Origin: Erysipelotrichaceae bacterium UBA1783
GTDB taxonomy: Bacteria > Bacillota_I > Bacilli_A > Erysipelotrichales > Erysipelotrichaceae
DNA: 6,930 bases
NCBI GenBank assembly: GCA_002315205.1
Contig: DCGH01000076.1
Span: forward strand, 1 to 6,930
Direction: 5' to 3'
In this document: in pieces, positions 1 to 5,941 of the stretch
Position numbering within the stretch: the stretch's first letter is position 1
Layout: each line of letters opens with the position of its first letter
The notes under the pieces: generated by a model
The model's input: only the letters and a program-made list of their open reading frames with translations
What the model was told of the DNA's origin: nothing
Databases searched by the model: none
Translations under genes and position numbers: made by a program

Positions 1-58
1 GAAGAAGAAAAAGAATTATGTATTCTGTTAATAAGGATGGTTTTCTTTTGAAATAACT
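1..58. other. Left edge beyond the terminator, no gene assigned
   Basis: These bases lie outside the minus-strand operon. All three plus-strand frames are open from the edge and stop within 60 bases (for example TGA at 49-51), so the 3' end of a convergent gene could be here. The Lys/Glu-rich reading is too short to choose a frame or name a product. Confidence 0.3.
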
Positions 59-86
59 AAAAAACAGGCGTCATTAGACGCCTGTT
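59..86 (-). terminator. Intrinsic terminator of the dipeptidase-methyltransferase operon
   Basis: A perfect 10-bp GC-rich stem (63-72 with 77-86, minus-strand arms AACAGGCGTC and GACGCCTGTT) has a TAAT loop and is followed on the minus strand by a run of six T including the last two stem bases (64-59). It lies 43 bases past the TAG of the last gene. On the plus strand the stem is followed by TACTTTTGAG, a weaker T-tract, so termination from the left is possible but less convincing. Confidence 0.88.
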
Positions 87-129
87 ACTTTTGAGCTCAG
101 ACACAATTTAAGTTTACAATGCAGACACA

Positions 130-720
130 CTATTTGGTGTCACCATCTTGTGTGGCCACACTATATGGTACAAACTCCTTTTTATAGTTTTTCACAAAAT
201 CATTATATGAAACAATTTGTTTATTGATAACTGCATCATATACATCCAAGCAATTATATGGGCAACCACAATAAGCTCCTTCGGCAAAAAGCTGTTGCTT
301 GATGCTCATAGTAGCTAATCTTGTTTCAGCATTTAATCTGCTTGATACCTGCTCGCAAAACTGTTCAATTGCTTCAATTTTTGCTTTTGAAATAAAGCGA
401 ATGTCTACATTGAACAATTCCCCTTTAATATCCTTTTTAAAGGTGAAATACCATTCCTTCTGTCCTTTTTTGTTTATAGTCTCATAGCCATTAAAGGAAA
501 CAGGTTTAATCGTTTTTAAAATATGATCTGTTGCCTTATACAGACGATCCAGATTCATATCATCATTCTCTACAGCAATATTTAAATCGGCAATAGCCAA
601 AATGTTCATTTTGTAGCTTCCAATGATATGCGCTTTACCAATAGTATGTAAATAATCAGAAAGATGAAAACCAAATAAAATTCGATCCGCTAATGCTTTT
701 AACTCTATATTTCTATCCAT
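130..720 (-). CDS. Uncharacterised protein with a degenerate nucleotidyltransferase-like fold
   Basis: A 196-residue protein I cannot name. The region IIGSYKMNILAIADLNIAVE (32-51) follows the nucleotidyltransferase-superfamily pattern hG[GS]-x(9-13)-[DE]h[DE]h: G34-S35, nine residues, then D45-L-N47-I. The second acidic position is Asn. A possible third carboxylate is D106 in FNVDIRFI, on what should be a beta strand. Helical N-terminal (1-28) and C-terminal (112-180) segments would flank this core. The C-terminal half has a small Cys cluster, C151, C153 and C157 (CGCPYNC), followed by LDVYDAVI. There is no signal peptide or transmembrane segment. It starts 4 bases after the rRNA methyltransferase with its own AAAGGA site and is the last gene before a terminator, so it is a stable operon member in this genome. 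It may transfer a nucleotide, bind one without catalysis, or be unrelated; the fold call is inference from motif spacing alone. No HEPN or antitoxin-like partner is adjacent. Confidence 0.8.
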   Translation of the reverse strand: MDRNIELKALADRILFGFHLSDYLHTIGKAHIIGSYKMNILAIADLNIAVENDDMNLDRLYKATDHILKTIKPVSFNGYETINKKGQKEWYFTFKKDIKGELFNVDIRFISKAKIEAIEQFCEQVSSRLNAETRLATMSIKQQLFAEGAYCGCPYNCLDVYDAVINKQIVSYNDFVKNYKKEFVPYSVATQDGDTK

Positions 721-724
721 AAAA

Positions 725-2035
725 CTAATCCTTTAGCTTTAGTACAGCAATTGTTTCTACTAATGGAGTTTGAGGGAACATATCAAATGGAATAACTCTA
801 GCAACCTCGTAGCTCTCTGATAATGTTTTAATATTTTTTGCTAAGGTTGCTGGATTACATGATATATAAACAATTTCCTTAACCCTATTTTCTTTAATAC
901 TTTCTAAAAGCTTTTCATCAATACCTTTTCTTGGAGGGTCTACAACTAAAACATCAATTGTCTCTTTTGTCATAATTGATGTAATTTGACTTGATGCATC
1001 ACCTAATCGGAAATCAACATTTTTAATATTATTAAGCTTTGCATTAAATTTGCCATCTTTAATTGCACTCTTTTCAATATCAATAGCGATAATGGAATCC
1101 GCTTTATCATGTAAATACATTGATATTGCACCAATTCCACAATAGGCTTCTACTAATAGATGCACTTTTGTATCAATGATTTCATTAAGTTTGCTGTATA
1201 GCTTGTTTGCGGTAAACTGATTTAGCTGGAAAAATGCCTGTGGTTGAAGCTGAAGCTTATATTTTCCTAATTCGAAAGGAATAGAATCACTTCCAGCAAT
1301 CAGCTTAATCTCCTCTGGCATTAGCTTAATTGGATTTTTAATGGTGTTTATTCCCTGATATAAAGAACTAACATTTTCAATCGCCATAATATCATCTACA
1401 ATCTTCTGATTGATTGGCATTTCTCCAGTAATTAAAACAATCTGGTAGCTGTTTTTAAAGCCACGAATCATTACCTGACGATAGCCTTTCTTTGATTTGC
1501 TATCATAGATGGTAGCACTATGATTATTTAATACCTTTAGTAAATCACATCTGACCTTTTCCAGCTTTGTTGCATGAAGAATGCACTTATCGATAGAAAC
1601 AGGAATATTTGTTCCAGTCTGATATAAACCATTTGCAATATCACCTTCATGGTCTACAAACGGAAGATTACATTTATTGCGATAAAACAAATCCTTATCA
1701 GATGGTACAATTTTTTCAATTGGTCCATTATAGCCAGCATATTTAATTAGTGTTTCCTTTAGGTTTTCTTGCTTAATTAAAAGCTGATTAGAATAGTTTG
1801 AATGAATTAATGGACATCCTCCACATTTTTCAGCAAAGAAGCATGGAGCTTCAACTCGATTACCTGAAGCTTTAATCAGATGTCTCATTCTTCCAATACA
1901 ATATTTATCTTTTTCTTCTACAATTTCGATATCAACAACCTCATTCTTTAATGCTCCCGCAATAAAAACTGGTTTCTTATTTAAATAGCCAATACCTTCA
2001 CCATTGATACCGTTTTTAATAATTTTTACCTTCAT
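725..2035 (-). CDS. rlmD: 23S rRNA (uracil-C5)-methyltransferase, RlmD/RlmCD (RumA) family
   Basis: A SAM-dependent enzyme that makes 5-methyluridine in 23S rRNA. It has 436 residues, in the family range. An N-terminal TRAM-type RNA-binding domain spans roughly residues 1-55. Four cysteines for a 4Fe-4S cluster are present: C65, C71 and C74 (CFFAEKCGGC) and C151, with nearly the same spacing as E. coli RumA. The QPQAFFQLNQ block (264-273) precedes the Rossmann-like methyltransferase domain, whose SAM site is LLVEAYCGIGAISMYL (293-308). The VVDPPRKGI motif (364-372), the nucleophile C393 in ISCNPATLAKN and the general base E427 in TPLVETIAVLKL are intact. Gram-positive relatives often carry one dual-specificity enzyme (RlmCD, U747 and U1939), so target choice is uncertain. 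A tRNA role (TrmA) is less likely, since Bacillota usually use TrmFO. The TAG stop is 4 bases before the next start, and the next gene's ribosome site overlaps its last codons. Confidence 0.93.
   Translation of the reverse strand: MKVKIIKNGINGEGIGYLNKKPVFIAGALKNEVVDIEIVEEKDKYCIGRMRHLIKASGNRVEAPCFFAEKCGGCPLIHSNYSNQLLIKQENLKETLIKYAGYNGPIEKIVPSDKDLFYRNKCNLPFVDHEGDIANGLYQTGTNIPVSIDKCILHATKLEKVRCDLLKVLNNHSATIYDSKSKKGYRQVMIRGFKNSYQIVLITGEMPINQKIVDDIMAIENVSSLYQGINTIKNPIKLMPEEIKLIAGSDSIPFELGKYKLQLQPQAFFQLNQFTANKLYSKLNEIIDTKVHLLVEAYCGIGAISMYLHDKADSIIAIDIEKSAIKDGKFNAKLNNIKNVDFRLGDASSQITSIMTKETIDVLVVDPPRKGIDEKLLESIKENRVKEIVYISCNPATLAKNIKTLSESYEVARVIPFDMFPQTPLVETIAVLKLKD
729..734 (-). promoter_or_regulatory. 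Ribosome binding site of the last gene, inside the methyltransferase 3' end
   Basis: AAAGGA on the minus strand lies 8 bases before the ATG at 718-720 and within the final codons of the upstream methyltransferase, whose TAG is at 725-727. Only 4 bases separate stop and start. This supports the chosen start and coupled translation. Confidence 0.65.
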
Positions 2036-2042
2036 CTTATAT

Positions 2043-2047
2043 TCCTT
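2043..2047 (-). promoter_or_regulatory. Ribosome binding site of the rRNA methyltransferase
   Basis: AAGGA on the minus strand lies seven bases before the ATG at 2033-2035. Its first base overlaps the last base of the dipeptidase stop codon (2047-2049). It supports the chosen start and tight coupling of the two genes. Confidence 0.6.
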
Positions 2048-3003
2048 TATTTACAAGTATCCTTAAATACTCTTAAGAAGTTCTTATAGAAAATCTTTTC
2101 AATCTGATCATCTGTAAACTTCTGCTCAACTAGCTTATCATATAAAATCTGCATTTTTGAGCAATCACTCATACCTACTGGTGTTTCAATACCATCAAAA
2201 TCAGTACCAAAACCACATACATCAATACCACCAACATTTGTAATATATTTGATATGTTTTACTAAATCATCCGTCTGATCCTTTTCTTTATCAGCACTAA
2301 CGAAATTTGGACAGAAATTAATTCCAGTCATTCCTCCATTTTCAGCCAAGTTTATAATCATATCATCGCTCAGACTTCTTGGATGATGATAAACACCTCT
2401 CGCATTAGAGTGAGAAGCCACAATAGGCTTAGTAGTACACTGTAATACATCGTATATTAGTTTGTCACTTGCATGAGAAATATCTACAATCATGCCATTT
2501 TCATTCATCCAATGAACTACTTCTCTACCGAAATCCTTTAAGCCTAATTCCTTATTAATAGTTAAACCTGTATCTTTGTTAAAATGATTTGGATAACCTA
2601 TTTCATTTTCAAAATTCCAGGTTAAGGTCATCATTCTAACACCATCATCATAGAAGCTTTTCAGATTATCAATTGATCCTTCAATTGTTGCCCCTTCTTC
2701 AATTGTTAATAAAGCACTCATCTTATTATCATTTAAATTTCTGACGATATCCTGATAGCTATATACCTGTGAAATGATATCTTTGTTGATTTCCATCTCT
2801 TTTTTGAAATGAGCAATATAATCCTTGCAAAGCTGATATGGATGCTGTTGTCCTTCAGACCAGACAAACATCGCAAAGCATTGCAATGCATAATCAGCCT
2901 TTTGCATTTTTAACAAAGAAATATGATCATCATTATCATATAAAGATTTGTTTTCTTTTAATAGACGCGTAATGGTGTCACAATGCATGTCAATTACTTT
3001 CAT
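2047..3003 (-). CDS. M19-family membrane dipeptidase (renal dipeptidase-like)
   Basis: A zinc dipeptidase of peptidase family M19, a TIM-barrel amidohydrolase that cleaves dipeptides, often tolerating a D-residue at the C-terminal position. The 318 residues are typical of the bacterial family. The metal ligands are visible: H7 and D9 in DMHCDT, the bridging E103 in TIEEGATIEG, H177 in VDISHAS, and H198 in ASHSNARGVYHHPRS. The closing GFGTDFDG motif has D268. GMTGINFCPNF (224-234) is another family block. There is no signal peptide or lipobox, so despite the family name the enzyme should be cytoplasmic. The start at 3003 has a strong GAGGTGAG site with 7-base spacing. It is the first gene of a new transcription unit, and the rRNA methyltransferase starts 11 bases after its stop. 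Substrate preference cannot be inferred. A role in peptide or muropeptide salvage with the nearby PepT and Nag enzymes is possible but unproven. Confidence 0.93.
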   Translation of the reverse strand: MKVIDMHCDTITRLLKENKSLYDNDDHISLLKMQKADYALQCFAMFVWSEGQQHPYQLCKDYIAHFKKEMEINKDIISQVYSYQDIVRNLNDNKMSALLTIEEGATIEGSIDNLKSFYDDGVRMMTLTWNFENEIGYPNHFNKDTGLTINKELGLKDFGREVVHWMNENGMIVDISHASDKLIYDVLQCTTKPIVASHSNARGVYHHPRSLSDDMIINLAENGGMTGINFCPNFVSADKEKDQTDDLVKHIKYITNVGGIDVCGFGTDFDGIETPVGMSDCSKMQILYDKLVEQKFTDDQIEKIFYKNFLRVFKDTCK

Positions 3004-3023
3004 AAATACTCACCTCGTATTTT

Positions 3024-3032
3024 ATTATACCA
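3024..3032 (-). promoter_or_regulatory. Extended -10 promoter of the dipeptidase operon
   Basis: The minus strand carries a perfect TATAAT (3024-3029) preceded by TGG (3030-3032), an extended -10 element. At 17-base spacing the -35 position (3047-3052) falls in the T-tract of the nagB terminator and does not resemble TTGACA, so the promoter appears to rely on the extended -10. Transcription would start near 3017, immediately before the GAGGTGAG ribosome site at 3009-3016, giving a leader of only about 14 bases. Confidence 0.6.
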
Positions 3033-3045
3033 TTGAAGCGATATT

Positions 3046-3080
3046 AAAAAATAAAAAAAGCTGTTTTTCAACAGCTTTTT
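3046..3080 (-). terminator. Intrinsic terminator after nagB
   Basis: An 11-bp perfect stem (3055-3065 pairing with 3070-3080, core AGCTGTT/AACAGCT) has a four-base loop that reads GAAA on the minus strand, a stable GNRA tetraloop. It is followed by a long T-rich tract down to 3046. It begins three bases past the nagB stop and ends the pepT-nagA-kinase-nagB unit. Confidence 0.9.
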
Positions 3081-3082
3081 GA

Positions 3083-3817
3083 TTAATACTTAATTTTGCT
3101 GGCAGCAGCTTCATCAACGATGATTACAACATCCTTATGATCCTGTAAAGCAGTTGATGGACAAGCAATTGTCTTTTCACCCTGAACAGTCTGAGCAATT
3201 GCATCCGCCTTATTCTCTCCTGTAGCTACCATTAAAATCTTCTTTGCTGACATTACATTTGAAATACCCATTGTGATAGCCTTTGTTGGAACCTTTGAGA
3301 TATCATTGTCAAAGAAACGTGCATTATCTCTAATTGTACTTTCCTCTAAATCAGTAATATGAGTAACTGAATCAAATGGTGTATCTGGTTCATTAAATCC
3401 GATGTGACCATCAGAACCAATACCTAAGACCTGAATATCTACCTGATAATCAGCCATTGCCTTATTATATGCATCACAATTAGCCTGTAGGTCTTCTCCC
3501 TGTGAAGAAGGAATATGGATATTCTCTTCTAATACATTGATATGATCAAATAGGTTTCTATGCATAAATGAATAATATGATTCAGGATGCTCTACTGGTA
3601 AGCCAACATATTCATCAAGATTGAATGTAGTAACATCTGCATATGATGTTCCATTTTCCTGGTGGTCCTTAATCATTCTTTTATATAGTCCGATTGGAGA
3701 AGATCCTGTTGCTAAGCCTAAAACACATTTTGGATTTGACTTTACAACATCAAGCATAATTTCTGCAGCTTTATCAGAAACTTCTTCATAATTTTTGCAA
3801 GTAATAACTCTAATCAT
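3083..3817 (-). CDS. nagB: Glucosamine-6-phosphate deaminase
   Basis: Converts glucosamine-6-P to fructose-6-P and ammonia, feeding amino-sugar carbon into glycolysis; it acts directly after NagA. The 244 residues match the short Bacillus-type enzyme (about 242) rather than the 266-residue allosteric E. coli form. The sugar-phosphate loop is GLATGSSPIGLY (34-45). Catalytic D68 is in NLDEYVGL, and D136, H138 and E143 are in the LGIGSDGHIGFNEP block; these correspond to E. coli D72, D141, H143 and E148. The later TMGISNVMSAKKI and STALQDHKD motifs are also present. All key residues are intact. The start at 3817 has GAGGG seven bases upstream. A promoter under a cre-like operator lies just ahead, so catabolite control is likely. 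The gene ends three bases before a strong terminator hairpin. The missing allosteric tail suggests control at transcription rather than by GlcNAc-6-P, which is inference. Confidence 0.97.
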   Translation of the reverse strand: MIRVITCKNYEEVSDKAAEIMLDVVKSNPKCVLGLATGSSPIGLYKRMIKDHQENGTSYADVTTFNLDEYVGLPVEHPESYYSFMHRNLFDHINVLEENIHIPSSQGEDLQANCDAYNKAMADYQVDIQVLGIGSDGHIGFNEPDTPFDSVTHITDLEESTIRDNARFFDNDISKVPTKAITMGISNVMSAKKILMVATGENKADAIAQTVQGEKTIACPSTALQDHKDVVIIVDEAAASKIKY

Positions 3818-3843
3818 AATTAATCCCTCTATTTCCTAAAATC

Positions 3844-3872
3844 ATTCTAGCATTAATTGTAAGCATTTACAA
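3844..3872 (-). promoter_or_regulatory. Probable sigma-A promoter of nagB (extended -10)
   Basis: On the minus strand a -35 TTGTAA (3867-3872) and a -10 TAGAAT (3844-3849) are separated by exactly 17 bases, and a TG lies one base before the -10, giving an extended -10 element. Transcription would start near 3837, leaving a leader of about 20 bases that holds the GAGGG ribosome site at 3825-3829. This lets nagB be expressed independently of pepT-nagA. Confidence 0.6.
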
Positions 3873-3875
3873 TTA
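3854..3875. promoter_or_regulatory. cre-like inverted-repeat operator overlapping the nagB promoter
   Basis: A perfect 9-base inverted repeat (arms TAATTGTAA and TTACAATTA) flanks a 4-base spacer. The core at 3858-3871, TGTAAGCATTTACA, matches the CcpA catabolite-responsive consensus TGWAANCGNTWNCA at 13 of 14 positions; the central CG is CA here. It covers the proposed -35 (3867-3872) and spacer, so a bound LacI-family protein would block the promoter. It begins 3 bases past the lipid kinase stop codon. A pathway-specific LacI-type repressor could bind instead of CcpA. It is unlikely to be a terminator, because the stem is AT-rich and no T-tract follows. Confidence 0.65.
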
Positions 3876-3878
3876 TCT

Positions 3879-4778
3879 TTAATCATTAAAAGCAGGTCTT
3901 CGAATTGGTAGCTTTCCAGCCTTCATTACAATATCTACTACCTCTACTCTTGAGTTTTCACCATCTACCTGACAAGGAATTGGTCTATCAAAAACAATAT
4001 GATAGTTTTTTCCCTGGAAAGCAACACATTCCTTTTCTCCAATATGCTTTCCCTTCATATAAAGCATAATCAGTTTAATTAATCTAAAAAACTTTACAGG
4101 AACAAAGTAACTTGAATCAAATAGTCCATCTGTTAGCTTTGCTGTTGGGAAGGCATTAAATGTTCCTCCATAATAGGTTCCATTAGCAATAGCAAATAAA
4201 AGCATATCATCTTCATACTTTTTTCCATCAACATCGCATATCATATGATATGTTTCTGGATGTAAGCCCACCTTTAATGTGGAATATGCATAAACCATAT
4301 TATCAGGAATGATTGTCTTTTCCTGCTTAACAACTGTACAAGCATATTCATTAATATAAGCGTCTAATCCAAAAGAAATAATATTTAAAAACTTACTAGT
4401 GCCATTAAAAATACCATAATCAATATTTTCATCTACACCATTGATTGTAGCTTCAACAATCTGCTTTTCAGAATATTTCTCTAATGTATAATTTTTATAA
4501 AAATCATTACCAGTACCGCCAGGAATAATTCCAAAGCGTACATTTTCATTTAAGCCATCAACAACTTCTTTCATCGTGCCATCGCCACCAACTGCATATA
4601 AAATAACATCATCAGATTCTGTATATTCCTTTGCAATTTCTGTAGCGTGCTTTGGTCTTTCCGTCATACGAACTTCGTAATCTAACCCATTTTCCTTGCA
4701 ATACTCTTCAATTACAGGAATAAATGAATTACTTTTTCCTTTGCCACTTACTGGATTAACAATAAAAACATGTTTCAT
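3879..4778 (-). CDS. Diacylglycerol kinase-family lipid kinase (DgkB/YegS-like)
   Basis: A soluble or peripherally membrane-bound kinase of the DAGK catalytic-domain family. Members use ATP to phosphorylate diacylglycerol or related lipids, returning diacylglycerol from lipoteichoic-acid synthesis to phosphatidic acid. In the 299 residues the N-terminal NPVSGKGKS (N8-S16), the nucleotide-binding GGDGT (G64-T68) and the PGGTGNDF loop (P86-F93) are clear. The second domain carries FLNIISFGLDA (130-140), PTAKLTDGLFD (211-221) and QVDGE (270-274), the conserved C-terminal acidic sites. No transmembrane segment or signal peptide is apparent. The length is normal for the family. The Shine-Dalgarno is weak (AGAAAGAG, purine-rich), and the start is 23 bases after the nagA stop, so expression probably depends on read-through from pepT-nagA. 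The true lipid substrate cannot be read from sequence: DgkB, YegS (phosphatidylglycerol) and sphingosine-kinase-like members share these motifs. Its position between nagA and nagB is unusual. Confidence 0.9.
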   Translation of the reverse strand: MKHVFIVNPVSGKGKSNSFIPVIEEYCKENGLDYEVRMTERPKHATEIAKEYTESDDVILYAVGGDGTMKEVVDGLNENVRFGIIPGGTGNDFYKNYTLEKYSEKQIVEATINGVDENIDYGIFNGTSKFLNIISFGLDAYINEYACTVVKQEKTIIPDNMVYAYSTLKVGLHPETYHMICDVDGKKYEDDMLLFAIANGTYYGGTFNAFPTAKLTDGLFDSSYFVPVKFFRLIKLIMLYMKGKHIGEKECVAFQGKNYHIVFDRPIPCQVDGENSRVEVVDIVMKAGKLPIRRPAFND

Positions 4779-4801
4779 CTATTTTTCTCTTTCTAATTTA
4801 T

Positions 4802-5941
4802 TTATTTTCTAGCTTCACCTGACACATAGCACTGTACAACTGAATAATCATCTGCTAATACAGTGATGTCTGCATCATAACCAGCGCAAAGCTTACCTTT
4901 GCAATTATCAATGCCTAATAATCTTGCTGGATTTAATGTGCAAGAATTAATTGCTGAAGCAACATCTACTAAAGCCTTCTCAATTAACACCTGTAATCCT
5001 TTGTTCATTCTTAATGTTGAACCAGCTAATGTATTAGTACCCTTTAGCTTCGCAGTTCCTTCTGGTCCAATTACGATTGCTGCTCCACCAGAAGTATATT
5101 CACCCATTGGTAAGCCCTTTGGTCTTAATGAGTCAGAAATCATTACTGAATAGTTAGCTCCTTTAATAGCGAAATAGTTATTTAATGCATTTGGTGTTGA
5201 ATGATATCCATCACAGATAATTTCACCATAGCAATCTCTAATTCTCATAGCAGCACCAACTAAGCCTAGCTCTCTATGATTATATGGAGTCATACCATTA
5301 TACACATGAGTCATACACTTTGCACCATTAGCGATAGCTAATACGGCCTGATCATAAGTAGCATTAGAATGTCCCATAGCTACAACGATTCCATTTTCAG
5401 AACAGTACTTTGTTAAAGCCAATCCTGGATCGTGCTCAGGAGCTAAAGCAATATACTTAATCAAACCATTTGCGGATTTCTGATATTCCTTAAACTGTTC
5501 AACATCACAATCTAATATGTACTCAGGTGGCTGTGCTCCCTTATATTTCATATCTAAATATGGGCCTTCAAAATGAACACCTAAAATATGAGCACCCTCA
5601 TAGCCTGCTGCAACAACATCAGCTACATTTTTTGCTGCAGCTGATAAAACCTCAAATGACTGAGTAACAGTTGTAGGCAAGAAGGAAGTAACACCTTCAT
5701 CTGCTGGTAAATTCTTAGCCCAATTTCTTAAACCTGCTTCATCACCATCATCTGTATCAAAGCCATATGCTCCATGAGTATGAACATCAATAAAGCCTGG
5801 TAAAATACGATCTGTTCCATAATCTACATCAACCTCTTTTGTACCATATGGATAAATATTAGTAATCTTACCATCAACAATTTCAATCTGCATTTCATTA
5901 AAATTATTTGCCAACCAAACTCTCTTAGACTGAATAATCAT
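4802..5941 (-). CDS. nagA: N-acetylglucosamine-6-phosphate deacetylase
   Basis: Hydrolyses GlcNAc-6-P to glucosamine-6-P plus acetate, the first committed cytoplasmic step of GlcNAc catabolism and cell-wall amino-sugar recycling. The 379 residues match the usual family length (about 380-400). It is an amidohydrolase-superfamily TIM barrel with a small beta domain. The N-terminal HxH is at H54/H56 (FIDVHTHG), the metal-binding Glu is E125 (HFEGPYLD), the metal histidines are H191 (GHSNATYDQ) and H212 (THVYNGM), a substrate His is H247 (DGYHSTPNA), and the catalytic Asp is D270 (ISDSLRPKG). All are intact. The C-terminal segment with NPARLLGI and GKLCAGYDADITVL closes the beta domain as expected. 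The start at 5941 has a good GGGAG site at 7-base spacing and overlaps the end of pepT. A lipid kinase gene follows after 23 bases and nagB lies beyond that, which fits the assignment. Confidence is high. Confidence 0.97.
   Translation of the reverse strand: MIIQSKRVWLANNFNEMQIEIVDGKITNIYPYGTKEVDVDYGTDRILPGFIDVHTHGAYGFDTDDGDEAGLRNWAKNLPADEGVTSFLPTTVTQSFEVLSAAAKNVADVVAAGYEGAHILGVHFEGPYLDMKYKGAQPPEYILDCDVEQFKEYQKSANGLIKYIALAPEHDPGLALTKYCSENGIVVAMGHSNATYDQAVLAIANGAKCMTHVYNGMTPYNHRELGLVGAAMRIRDCYGEIICDGYHSTPNALNNYFAIKGANYSVMISDSLRPKGLPMGEYTSGGAAIVIGPEGTAKLKGTNTLAGSTLRMNKGLQVLIEKALVDVASAINSCTLNPARLLGIDNCKGKLCAGYDADITVLADDYSVVQCYVSGEARK

Noticed and set aside
299..487. Plus-strand open frame of 62 codons
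   Set aside because: It lies entirely antisense within the NTase-like gene, has no convincing ribosome site or recognisable motif, and looks like a by-product of the real gene.
2668..2710. Three CAATTG copies close together
   Set aside because: They lie in the dipeptidase coding region and come from the repeated Thr/Ser-Ile-Glu/Asp codons in TIEEGATIEGSID; the spacing is irregular.
3854..3875. The palindrome as a terminator for the lipid kinase gene
   Set aside because: The stem is AT-rich and is followed on the minus strand by ATGC rather than a T-tract; the cre-like core and overlap with a promoter explain it better.
3854..3875. The palindrome as a GntR-type NagR/DasR operator
   Set aside because: Those sites centre on a TGGTCTAGACCA-like sequence, which is not present; the match is to the LacI/CcpA type.
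4899..5153. Plus-strand open frame of 84 codons
   Set aside because: It is antisense to nagA, whose protein is fully conserved there; no independent coding evidence.
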